Assembly: GCA_030151365.1 (NCBI GenBank) | Contig: JASLDW010000126.1 | Span: 1 to 22,910 of the forward strand | Reading direction: 5' to 3' | Source: Lysobacter sp. | Lineage (GTDB): Bacteria > Pseudomonadota > Gammaproteobacteria > Xanthomonadales > Xanthomonadaceae | Length of the DNA: 22,910 nucleotides | Shown: piece by piece, positions 16,282-22,493 of the stretch | Position numbering within the stretch: position 1 is the stretch's first letter | How the letters are laid out: every line of letters starts with the position of its first letter | Position numbers and translations under genes: made by a program | The notes under the pieces: model-generated | What the model saw: the letters and a program-made list of their open reading frames with translations, nothing else | What the model was told of the DNA's origin: nothing | The model's database searches: none

Positions 16282-17289
16282 TTACTTCGTGACCAGCGCG
16301 TTGGCGCACTTGGTCCGCAGAACACCACCACCGGCGGCCATTTCGGCAACCAGCAGCGTCGCGCGACGGCGGGCGTCCCACGTCACTTCGGTGTTCATGT
16401 CGAGCACGTGCAGCATCGCGGCGGCGTCCGGGGTGAACACCAGACCGGCGATCTTGGTCATGTCGCGGTGGTACTTCGGGTCCAGCGAGGCCGGCAGGCG
16501 GCGCACGTCGGTCGGGTGGCCCACCAGGCCGGTGGCGTTGGCGGACGCGTTGTACGGCGTCACGTTCTTGCCGAAGGCCAGCGCGTTGGACTTGTAGACC
16601 TTGATGCCGACCATCAGATCCAGATACGGCTTCTGGATGGTCGAACCGTCGGTGTAGTCCTTGTTGATGTTCTTCAGCGAGTTCGCGATGAGGTTCCACT
16701 GGAGCGGCTTGAAGACCGCGACCAGGTCGTCCACTTCCACGTCAGCCGACTCCATCGTGATCTTGGAGCTGGCCAGGGCGTCGATGATGTCGAGACCCGA
16801 GGTGGAGAAGGACTGCGCTGCGCCTTCGATGGTCTGGGTGCCGCCACCGTCGCCGGTGAACAGTTCCGGACCGTAGGCAGCGTTGGCCACGAGCTGCGAC
16901 GCCATGACGTCGTAGATGCGCGCCACACCTTCACCCTGCGCGCGGGCATACGGACCACGGAGGTCGTAGTGCGTCATCATCTCGTCGATGCGGTCCACGT
17001 ACATGTCGTGGATCAGCAGGCCATCGGCAGTGATGGTGACGTCGGTCTTCTGGACGTCCTTACCAGTCAGCTCGGTGCCCGGAACGAAGATGTCGCCCCA
17101 CGCCTTGAAGAAGGCGGGGAACTGCGCCGACTTGCCGCCGGAGATTGCACGGGTGCGGATCAGGTCGCCCATGATGCGCTTCGAGTTGAACGCTTCGAGC
17201 ACTTCACCGGCGTACTGGGTCAGACGCAGCGCGTCGACGGAACCGGCGCCAAGTCGCTGGGCGCCAAAGGAGGGAGTTGCGTTTGCCAT
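16282..17289 (-). CDS. 10: Major capsid protein
   Basis: The protein has 335 residues (T7 gp10A has 345). Family signatures include RLTQYAGEVLEAFNSKRIM near the N-terminus, GKSAQFPAFFKA, and GLLIHDMYVDRIDEMM. The C-terminal third contains GLVFTPDAAAMLHVLDMNTE. All ten Gln codons are CAG, and codons overall look more biased than in neighbouring genes, as expected for the most abundant virion protein. The ATG is preceded by an A-rich leader with only a weak AGAG site and by a 6-bp hairpin (separate entry). A minor 10B frameshift product cannot be judged: no clear slippery run near the stop codon was noticed. Confidence 0.96.
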   Translation of the reverse strand: MANATPSFGAQRLGAGSVDALRLTQYAGEVLEAFNSKRIMGDLIRTRAISGGKSAQFPAFFKAWGDIFVPGTELTGKDVQKTDVTITADGLLIHDMYVDRIDEMMTHYDLRGPYARAQGEGVARIYDVMASQLVANAAYGPELFTGDGGGTQTIEGAAQSFSTSGLDIIDALASSKITMESADVEVDDLVAVFKPLQWNLIANSLKNINKDYTDGSTIQKPYLDLMVGIKVYKSNALAFGKNVTPYNASANATGLVGHPTDVRRLPASLDPKYHRDMTKIAGLVFTPDAAAMLHVLDMNTEVTWDARRRATLLVAEMAAGGGVLRTKCANALVTK

Positions 17290-17310
17290 GTTTCTTGTTT
17301 TTCTCTGTTG

Positions 17311-17339
17311 GGATAGTTGTTGTGTTGCTTCAGCTATCC
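17311..17339 (-). promoter_or_regulatory. Hairpin in capsid mRNA leader
   Basis: On the minus strand GGATAG pairs with CTATCC across a 17-base loop, 21 bases upstream of the capsid start. T7 gene 10 mRNA also begins with GG and a 5' stem-loop that stabilises it. GGATAG could therefore mark a transcript start from a phage promoter just upstream (about 17340-17362), or simply be a leader stem. No promoter consensus could be derived. Confidence 0.4.
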
Positions 17340-17417
17340 TTCCGACGGCGCAAACCGCTCAGTCGAAGTTATCCACCGTAGCGGGCTTCTCGATTGATTC
17401 GTTTCGTCATCGGGACG

Positions 17418-17434
17418 ATTCCCTTGAGGGGAAT
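17418..17434 (-). other. Hairpin directly after tRNA-Gln
   Basis: ATTCCC pairs with GGGAAT around a 5-base loop, beginning 2 bases beyond the tRNA CCA end on the minus strand. No T-run follows, so it is not a normal terminator. It may assist 3' end processing of the tRNA or protect the 5' side of the capsid message. Confidence 0.5.
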
Positions 17435-17435
17435 T

Positions 17436-17511
17436 TGGCTGGCCCTGCTGGAGTCGAACCAGCGACACGCGGAATCAAAATCCGCTGCTCTTCCTTCTGA
17501 GCTAAGGGCCT
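17436..17511 (-). tRNA. tRNA-Gln (anticodon UUG)
   Basis: A 76-base cloverleaf with encoded CCA. The D stem is GCTC/GAGC, the anticodon stem is GCGGA/TCCGC with loop TTTTGAT (anticodon TTG), the variable loop is GTGTC, and the T stem is GCTGG/CCAGC with loop TTCGACT. The acceptor has six pairs plus an A1-A72 mismatch, and the discriminator is G73 as usual for Gln. It lies between the HExxH gene and the capsid gene. The 101 bases on its 5' side (17512-17612) hold no gene but several short inverted repeats, such as CCCTT/AAGGG and GGGCGG/CCGCCC. Confidence 0.95.
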
Positions 17512-17612
17512 AAATAAGTACGGGCGGCAGGACACCCGATTCGCGGCTTGCGGAGCTGGTCCGCCCCTTGCTAAGGGATCACAACTGCCTGCTGGGCGTT
17601 GAGGAGTACGCC

Positions 17613-17921
17613 TTAGAACTTGAAGCTGAGATGAGACTGCGTCAGCACAGACGCCATCTGATCCACGAATGCTTCATCCTCTGAAAGCTCGTCATAGCCG
17701 AGCAATTCGAGCTGGCAGTGAGTGAACTCATGCCAGAAAGTGTGGAGCTGGACAGTTAAAGGCATCCCTCTGTGGGCCTTCTGGATATACATGACGTTCT
17801 GGTCACGTTCCCAGAAGCCCAGAGGAATGGTGTCGTCCAAGGCTTCCATCTCGGACTTCGAGACAACCTTTACGGAAATCTCGTGTGGACCGACCTGAAA
17901 AGACTTCGGAAGCCTCTTCAT
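17613..17921 (-). CDS. Small HExxH protein, putative minimal metalloprotease
   Basis: The protein has 102 residues and no signal peptide or membrane segment. The core is TFWHEFTHCQLELLGYDELS with HEFTH at residues 64-68, and an acidic run follows in which Glu83 is a good third zinc ligand. This spacing fits the gluzincin-like or ImmA/IrrE-like minimal zinc peptidases. The N-terminal half has alternating beta strands (HEISVKVV, MYIQKAH). T7 has no gene here. The start follows the scaffold stop by 3 bases with a poor ribosome site (AAGG too close, GGCGG about 10 bases away), suggesting coupled and low expression. Possible targets are scaffold, capsid or a host regulator. Loss of activity with a retained fold is also possible. 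Confidence 0.85.
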   Translation of the reverse strand: MKRLPKSFQVGPHEISVKVVSKSEMEALDDTIPLGFWERDQNVMYIQKAHRGMPLTVQLHTFWHEFTHCQLELLGYDELSEDEAFVDQMASVLTQSHLSFKF

Positions 17922-17924
17922 GCC

Positions 17925-18701
17925 TTAACCGCCGGAGATGCTGACGCCCAGGTCGACGCCAGCCTTTAGGGCGGCTTCGAGCTTGACGCGGACCTGCTCG
18001 CGGAACGCGGGGTCATTTTTGTATTCCTTGGAGCCGACATCCTTCAGCCATTCCGCCTTCGACTTGTAGCCGTTGTGCGGGGCGGCGGAGGTGCCGTTGG
18101 TAACGATGCGGCCTTCAGTGCCCATGTTGTCCTCGTAACGTGACTTGAGGCCACGCACGGCTTCCAAGGCTTTCGCTTTGTCGGCGCCGAACACGGCGTT
18201 GTTGAATGCTTCGGCCTCTTCAGCCGAATAGTTGGCGCCGGCCCAGGCGAGGGCATCGGCGTATTCCTGTTCACCGCCATACTCACGCTCGGCTTGGTAC
18301 TTGCGAAGCTCGAAGCGGTCGATCTGACCTTGAACGTAGGTGTCGATCTGCTCGCGGGTGATGCCTTGCTTTGCGAAATCGGCGTAAGTCTCTTCCGAGA
18401 TGGCGCCACTTTCGGAGGCGAGTTCAGCCGTGGCCTTCTCGACAGCCTTGGTGTATTCCTCGGAAGCATTCGGAGGCGTCGGGAGAACCACATTCGGATC
18501 GACCGGCGGCGGCTCCACTTCCTTCGGCTTCGACGATGCTTTCTCAAGCTCGACGTAAGACTTCAGGAGGGCTTCGGTGTTGACCGCGCCCTTCTCGGCA
18601 TCCCAGAACTTCTCGGGGATGTCGTCCGGGCGTTGCGTAACCGTCGACTGGGTGTCGTCGTTGGGGACGACGCTCTGGTCGTCCGTAACTGCTTCTGTCA
18701 T
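17925..18701 (-). CDS. 9: Capsid assembly scaffolding protein
   Basis: The protein has 258 residues (T7 gp9 has 307) and lies between portal and capsid genes. The N-terminal 90 residues are acidic and Pro-rich, with the conserved-looking IPEKFWDAEKGAVNTEALLK near residues 29-48, a pattern shared by phage scaffolds. The middle is helical and rich in Glu and Ala (ASESGAISEETYADFAKQGI), and the C-terminus is basic before a GVDLGVSISGG end. Scaffold C-termini usually bind the capsid shell. The ATG has a strong GAGGAG site. The gene is separated by 13 bases from the portal stop. Confidence 0.93.
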   Translation of the reverse strand: MTEAVTDDQSVVPNDDTQSTVTQRPDDIPEKFWDAEKGAVNTEALLKSYVELEKASSKPKEVEPPPVDPNVVLPTPPNASEEYTKAVEKATAELASESGAISEETYADFAKQGITREQIDTYVQGQIDRFELRKYQAEREYGGEQEYADALAWAGANYSAEEAEAFNNAVFGADKAKALEAVRGLKSRYEDNMGTEGRIVTNGTSAAPHNGYKSKAEWLKDVGSKEYKNDPAFREQVRVKLEAALKAGVDLGVSISGG

Positions 18702-18714
18702 GTGATCTCCTCAA

Positions 18715-20307
18715 TCACTGTTGTGGTTGCTGGCCGGACAACGCGGCTTGTGCTCCCGGAGGGAGCTGGACCGTGCCGTCAGCGACGCCCTTAGCCATCG
18801 GCCCTGCGGCCTTGTCCATGAGCTTTCCTGCCATCTCCTGTTGACGGGCGGCGGCCTGCTCTTGGTCGATCTGGTCTTGGGTCTTGATGAGTTCGTCGAG
18901 CGAGTCGACACCCCATCCGGCGCCAATGCGGTTGGCGAAGTTGCTGATCTGTACGAGACCTGCGACGGCCTGCGGACCCACCATCTGAGTCAAGTCCTGC
19001 ATGAAGCCACGGACCTTGTTCAAGGCATGGTTTCGGCCGAGAGCCTGGAAGCCGGTCACGATGATCGGCTTTACGGTTCCCTTCGGGAGCAGCGGAATGA
19101 CGCGCGCCTTTTCCAGAATGGCGACCGTGCGGTTGACCCAAGGCATCTGAAGATCCTGGGACTGCACGGTGTAGGAACCGGCGTTGACGTCTTCGAGTTC
19201 CTGCGCGGTGGCGCGGATCTCTTCAGCAGTGACACGTTCGGCAGAGCGGGTGGTTCCGGACTGAAGGAGGAACGCCTGGGATAGGCGAAGCTCCAGCTTG
19301 GCGTAAATGCGTTCCGACACCTGGAAGTCCTGCGACTTCTCCAATTGGAGAACGTCGATGTCTTCCTTGTTTCCAGTGACGGTGTCACCAGACTCGGCGT
19401 TGTTGACATCCTCCATCCGGGTTGAACCGGCGGGATGAGCCAGGAAGACGATCTTCGCGGCCACCGCTGCGAACTGGATGAGCGCCTGCGACAGGCCCTC
19501 GTAAGAGATCAAGTCTCCAATCAGTTCGGTGACGTGCCCACGGCCGTAGTGCTGTCCGGGGACAGCCTTCCAGCGGCCGAAGATCCACGGAGAGATCGTT
19601 TCGGGAACCTTGCTGCGTGTGCCGGGGACTTCAAGATCATTGATCTCTTGCCACCACTCACACTTGCCGCCACGCCAGGCGATACGGGTGTAGACCTCGA
19701 CGTCTTCGGTTGCATCGCCCGCGATACCGCAGGCGGTCTTGACGTTGTCTTCGAGTGTCTGAGGGTTGACCTTCTCGAACACCACGGCATCAAACAGTTT
19801 GCCGGTGCCGTTGCGACGTACCCGGAACTGGTCCAGACGGTACATCCGCATGTTGGTCATGTCGGGGTAGTAGAAGCAGGCGTTTCCGCACACGATCAGG
19901 TGCAGGATGTACTCGCCTAGGATAGGGCGCTGAGGACTTGCCTCGACCTGATCCATGATGTCGTTCTCGCGCTGCGAGAGCTTCTTTTCGACTTCCGATG
20001 TATCGGAGCCGGCCGCGCCCTCAATTACCTCTTTGGTCAGCGTGTAGCGGAACGGCGAGGAGCCCGGCGGGAAGAGTGCGAGAAGCATCTTCGAGGCGAG
20101 GTTGTTGACACCACGCGCGCCGAGAGACTGGTACGGAGTAGGAAGATCGGTGCCGTCATTGCTGCCTTCGGGCGGCATGATCGATGGAATGGTTAGCTTG
20201 GCGGCGTCGCGGGCACGGAGCAGAGGAGCACTGTGGTCTCGACTCAACTCTTGCCAGAGCGACTTAGCGCCACCAACGGGTATTTCATTGGGCTTCGAGG
20301 AAGCCAT
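18715..20307 (-). CDS. 8: Portal (head-tail connector) protein
   Basis: The protein has 530 residues (T7 gp8 has 536). Signatures are LWQELSRDHSAPLLRARDAA near the N-terminus, LPTPYQSLGARGVNNLASKM at about residues 54-73, and LALFPPGSSPFRY just after. In the C-terminal half, RSAERVTAEEIRATAQELE is typical of the T7-type head-tail connector family. Twelve copies form the ring through which DNA is packaged and ejected. The start overlaps the stop of the upstream gene by one base (TAATG) and has a strong AGGAGG site inside that gene. The C-terminus is Gln-rich. Confidence 0.96.
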   Translation of the reverse strand: MASSKPNEIPVGGAKSLWQELSRDHSAPLLRARDAAKLTIPSIMPPEGSNDGTDLPTPYQSLGARGVNNLASKMLLALFPPGSSPFRYTLTKEVIEGAAGSDTSEVEKKLSQRENDIMDQVEASPQRPILGEYILHLIVCGNACFYYPDMTNMRMYRLDQFRVRRNGTGKLFDAVVFEKVNPQTLEDNVKTACGIAGDATEDVEVYTRIAWRGGKCEWWQEINDLEVPGTRSKVPETISPWIFGRWKAVPGQHYGRGHVTELIGDLISYEGLSQALIQFAAVAAKIVFLAHPAGSTRMEDVNNAESGDTVTGNKEDIDVLQLEKSQDFQVSERIYAKLELRLSQAFLLQSGTTRSAERVTAEEIRATAQELEDVNAGSYTVQSQDLQMPWVNRTVAILEKARVIPLLPKGTVKPIIVTGFQALGRNHALNKVRGFMQDLTQMVGPQAVAGLVQISNFANRIGAGWGVDSLDELIKTQDQIDQEQAAARQQEMAGKLMDKAAGPMAKGVADGTVQLPPGAQAALSGQQPQQ

Positions 20308-20648
20308 TAGTAGCCTCCTGAAGAGATGCCGAGGCCCTGCTGACGCTTGCGCATTGCTTCTGCAACGGCAGCGTTACCTACTGCTCCCCACAGTCCCATT
20401 CCGGGCGGCTGTGCAGCGCCACCGAAATACTGCTGAAACTGCGGCGGCGGAGTAGGTGCGGGGTTCGTTGGATTGAGATCGGCGGTGACAGGTACGCGTG
20501 CGGAACCCTGGTCGACACGAAGCGAATTGCGGCCACGCGTGGTGGCGCCATTGATGCCCAGACCGTCGACCCAAGGGTTCGAGAGGTACTCGACGGGCTT
20601 CTTGGTTTCGGTCTGTTGCGTGATGTTGGGGCCTGAGGCAGTACACAT
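20307..20648 (-). CDS. 7.3: gp7.3-like tail assembly protein
   Basis: The protein has 113 residues and lies directly before the portal gene, where T7 has gene 7.3 (a 99-residue virion protein needed for tail assembly). The segment RGRNSLRVDQGS (about residues 38-49) resembles the conserved 'G+.SL.V' element of that family. The middle is Pro-rich (PTPPPQFQQYFGG) and the C-terminus is a short basic helix followed by GLGISSGGY. The start shares one base with the stop of the upstream gene (TGATG), so it is probably translated by coupling. The assignment rests on position and this short motif. Confidence 0.7.
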   Translation of the reverse strand: MCTASGPNITQQTETKKPVEYLSNPWVDGLGINGATTRGRNSLRVDQGSARVPVTADLNPTNPAPTPPPQFQQYFGGAAQPPGMGLWGAVGNAAVAEAMRKRQQGLGISSGGY

Positions 20649-20848
20649 CAGGCCCTCCGGGGTTTCGCGTTCTTCTTGAGTTCGAGCAGACGGCGTACAA
20701 GGCGGCGTTCACCCGCGCGCATCCACAGCGTTCGTTCTTCTTCGTGTCCCTCGGGGGACTTCTCCGGGTACAACGCATCGAGCATGTCGACGAGTTCGGA
20801 GCAGGCCAGCGCGATCGCTGCCTGGGTGTCGTGGTCAGGCAGGCTCAT
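20648..20848 (-). CDS. 66-residue unknown protein at the head of the portal operon
   Basis: I start the gene at ATG 20848-20846, giving MSLPDHDTQAAIALACSELV and a charged helical end, RRLVRRLLELKKNAKPRRA. A TTG at 20905 would extend it through the terminator hairpin and is not convincing. The chosen ATG has only a weak GAG ribosome site. The protein is small, acidic in the middle and strongly basic at the end, which could suit nucleic acid or protein binding. It is the first gene after the tRNA-Pro region and the terminator. I do not recognise a family. T7 carries other small genes (6.5, 6.7) in this interval, but no likeness is evident. Confidence 0.75.
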   Translation of the reverse strand: MSLPDHDTQAAIALACSELVDMLDALYPEKSPEGHEEERTLWMRAGERRLVRRLLELKKNAKPRRA

Positions 20849-20867
20849 GGGATCTCGGAGGGGAAAC

Positions 20868-20912
20868 GAAAAAAAAATCCACCCGGTCCCGGAAAGGGGA
20901 CTCAAGGTGGAT
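20868..20912 (-). terminator. Strong intrinsic terminator before the head operon
   Basis: On the minus strand ATCCACC pairs with GGTGGAT, with an inner GTCCC/GGGAC stem and a small loop, followed by an unbroken run of nine or more T. This is the best terminator in the window. It ends about 20 bases before the start of the 66-residue gene, so that operon needs read-through, RNA processing, or a promoter I could not identify. Confidence 0.93.
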
Positions 20913-20935
20913 CTGGTGTGGGTGCGGGGCTAGAT

Positions 20936-21062
20936 GAGTGCAGGACCGAGACGTTGCACTCCCACGCCCTAAGCGCGCTCAATGAACGGGCTTAGGGGGT
21001 TGTCTCGGCTGGTGTCCAGTTATTCCCCCGCTGGGGACACTCCACGCGACGCTTCGCAGCGT
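20936..21062 (-). ncRNA. Candidate structured RNA between tRNA-Pro and the terminator
   Basis: Minus-strand order: ACGCT/AGCGT with a 4-base loop (21062-21049); GTGTCC/GGACAC (21040-21012); CCGAGAC (21008-21002) able to pair with GTCTCGG (20952-20946); between these, CCCTAAGC/GCTTAGGG (20997-20967); and GAGTGCA (20961-20955) able to pair with TGCACTC (20942-20936), whose loop contains the GTCTCGG strand. The last two pairings cross, so they form a pseudoknot or, given linkers of only 2 and 3 bases, alternative states. No open reading frame with a plausible ribosome site occupies this stretch. Whether it is a separate RNA, an mRNA leader or a processing region is not known. Confidence 0.55.
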
Positions 21063-21095
21063 TTCGCCCATAGGGGCTCATCAGGCGTGGTGCTG

Positions 21096-21172
21096 TGGTA
21101 CGGGCAGTAGGACTCGAACCTACGACCACTCGCTCCCAAAGCGAGTGCTCTACCAGACTGAGCTATACCCAT
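21096..21172 (-). tRNA. tRNA-Pro (anticodon UGG)
   Basis: A 77-base cloverleaf with encoded CCA. The acceptor is ATGGGTA/TGCCCGT with two G-T wobbles, the D stem is GCTC/GAGC, the anticodon stem is CTCGC/GCGAG with loop TTTGGGA (anticodon TGG), and the T stem is GTAGG/CCTAC with loop TTCGAGT. The discriminator is A73 as in bacterial tRNA-Pro. The first pair is A1-U72 rather than the C1-G72 usual for bacterial tRNA-Pro. It lies in a non-coding region between the lipoprotein gene and the head operon. Confidence 0.95.
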
Positions 21173-21180
21173 GAAGAATG

Positions 21181-21238
21181 AGGTTCCGCCTAAACCGTTG
21201 GCTACAGCCGGAGCCACCGGCGCGGAATAGGGGAACCT
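21181..21238 (-). other. Long imperfect hairpin 8 bases upstream of tRNA-Pro
   Basis: Bases 21181-21192 and 21228-21238 pair as 11 bp with one bulged base. Inside, 21195-21203 and 21212-21220 pair as 8 bp with one mismatch around an 8-base loop. The total is about 19 bp in 58 bases. It resembles the RNase III cutting sites that T7 uses between transcription units, including one (R6.5) in the matching genomic place. Confidence 0.65.
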
Positions 21239-21246
21239 GAAAAGGG

Positions 21247-21300
21247 ACGACTTGCGGGGCCACCAAGCGCACTCAGGCTATCTGTGGCACGGGAAGTCGT
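21247..21300 (-). other. Hairpin with symmetric internal loop in the gene 6 to head-operon gap
   Basis: ACGACTT pairs with AAGTCGT (7 bp), then a 5-by-5 internal loop, then GCCAC with GTGGC (5 bp) around a 20-base loop. No T-run follows. It is the first of the chain of stems seen after the lipoprotein gene. The remaining bases 21301-21403 show no gene or clear structure. Confidence 0.55.
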
Positions 21301-21403
21301 CGGGCCGGGTCTTACACCGGCGTGCGGGAGGGGACTACAGGTTGAACCGTATGTTGGCTCTTTCTGTGTATCTGTCCCCCGATGGTTGGCAGTAATTGAT
21401 CGA

Positions 21404-21718
21404 TCAGCTTCCGCACTGCATCGCAAGGCCTTCGGCGCCCGCCGTCGTGGCGTTAGCGCCTGCCGTCAGGACCACCACCGAGTCGGCTCCGTACTGCTGG
21501 TACGCCTGTGTTCGGAGGTTGTTTACGGCCTGCTGTACCCCGGCTTCCTTGGTGGCGCGCGTTATGAGGGGAACTTCTGAAGACACAGGCCCAAGCCGCT
21601 TGCAGCCGGCCAAGAGGGTGCTGTTCTGCTGATAGAGCATCACGCCTTTCCCCTCGGGCGTGATCGATACACACGCGCCAAGAAACAACGGCGCGGCCAA
21701 CACGAGTAGCTTCTTCAT
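21404..21718 (-). CDS. Predicted lipoprotein, DUF4156/RcsF-like
   Basis: The protein has 104 residues. The N-terminus MKKLLVLAAPLFLGACVS is a clear type II signal peptide with lipobox LGAC and Cys16 as the lipid site; residue +2 is Val, not Asp, so outer-membrane sorting is expected in enteric-type hosts. The mature part has GCKRLGPV, a helix with VQQAVNNLRTQAYQQYGADS, and a VVVLTAG strand. This 'C..LG.v ... n.Lr..A...GAd.vvv' pattern resembles bacterial DUF4156 lipoproteins and, more distantly, RcsF. Two further Cys (39 and 102) could form a disulphide. The ATG has an AAGGGG site 13 bases after the exonuclease stop. Possible roles are superinfection exclusion or an envelope effect. An o-spanin is less likely because the mature part looks folded and not Pro-rich. 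Confidence 0.82.
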   Translation of the reverse strand: MKKLLVLAAPLFLGACVSITPEGKGVMLYQQNSTLLAGCKRLGPVSSEVPLITRATKEAGVQQAVNNLRTQAYQQYGADSVVVLTAGANATTAGAEGLAMQCGS

Positions 21719-21731
21719 GGGTTCCCCTTGG

Positions 21732-22493
21732 TTACGCGGGAGGGCTCCACAGGCGCACCCGCTTGTTCTGGAAGTCCCAGTCTGAGGCTCTGAGGATTCG
21801 CGCGCAACGGGCCTGGACGAGGGCGTCCTGCTCGGTGAACCCCTTGTCGATGAAGGCCAGTTTCACGGCGGCCCACATTTCCTTGAGCGTCGTACAGTCG
21901 GCCAGTTCGGCCACGTACTTCGACTTCGGTCCCACCCCTTTACACCCCGGATAGCCGTCAGTGGCATCCCCGGTGATCGTCTGTTGCATGAAGTACCGAT
22001 TGGCCTCGACTTCCGAGATCGTTCGGACCTTCGTGTCCTTCTTGGGGTTAAACAGCAGTCCCGGAATGGTCTGCATGTCCTTGTCCTCGGACACGATGAT
22101 CTTCTTGCCGGTGATGAGCGTCGGGTGCGTGGAGAGAATCCCCATGCAGTCGTCGGCTTCAAGGCCGGGGCGCTTGTAGGTGTCGTAGGTGGCGGCGAAG
22201 TGGTCCTTCGTGGCGCGCAACGTCGACGGCTTCCGGACGTCCTGGCGGTTCGACTTGTAGTGGGGGTAGACGGTTGTCCGGAAGTTGGACTCGTCGGTCA
22301 AGCAGATGATGATTCGAGATGCCTTGAGTTTGTTCGCGACGTCCTCGATGAGACGGTCGGCAGTCTTGAGGCATTGTTCGAGGTTCTCATCGACGGCAGG
22401 TTCGGATTCCTTGCCGCCGAAGTAGAAGACGCCTTCGGTTGCTGAGGATGCCTTGAAGGCGAAGATGTCAGCGTCGACGAGGAGAGTAGTCAT
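21732..22493 (-). CDS. 6: 5'-3' exonuclease, T7 gp6-like (FEN/PIN fold)
   Basis: I start at ATG 22493-22491 (253 residues), which overlaps the upstream stop as ATGA and begins exactly at the first beta strand, MTTLLVDADIFAFKASSATE. Metal-binding acids fit the family: Asp7 and Asp9; Asp67 before the NFR segment; Glu112, Asp114 and Asp115 in PGLEADDCMG; Glu136, Asp137 and Asp139 in VSEDKDMQTIPG; Asp176 and Asp179 in TGDATDGYPG. The last leads into the helix-turn-helix-like DNA-binding loop GCKGVGPKSKY. YKSNRQ (79-84) is in the place of the arch basic residues. In T7 the enzyme removes RNA primers, degrades host DNA and acts in recombination and concatemer processing. A longer frame from TTG 22541 adds residues unlike the family. 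Confidence 0.95.
   Translation of the reverse strand: MTTLLVDADIFAFKASSATEGVFYFGGKESEPAVDENLEQCLKTADRLIEDVANKLKASRIIICLTDESNFRTTVYPHYKSNRQDVRKPSTLRATKDHFAATYDTYKRPGLEADDCMGILSTHPTLITGKKIIVSEDKDMQTIPGLLFNPKKDTKVRTISEVEANRYFMQQTITGDATDGYPGCKGVGPKSKYVAELADCTTLKEMWAAVKLAFIDKGFTEQDALVQARCARILRASDWDFQNKRVRLWSPPA

Noticed and set aside
16265..16300. Minor capsid protein 10B by frameshift
   Set aside because: No clear slippery heptamer was noticed near the capsid stop, and the terminator follows within 8 bases, leaving no room for a long extension.
17436..17511. tRNA-Gln as a phage attachment site
   Set aside because: No integrase, no second copy of the tRNA end, and the layout is of a strictly lytic type; nothing in the window supports integration.
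20849..20905. TTG start extending the 66-residue gene
   Set aside because: The extension lies inside the terminator stem and T-run, and the added residues look like translated terminator sequence.
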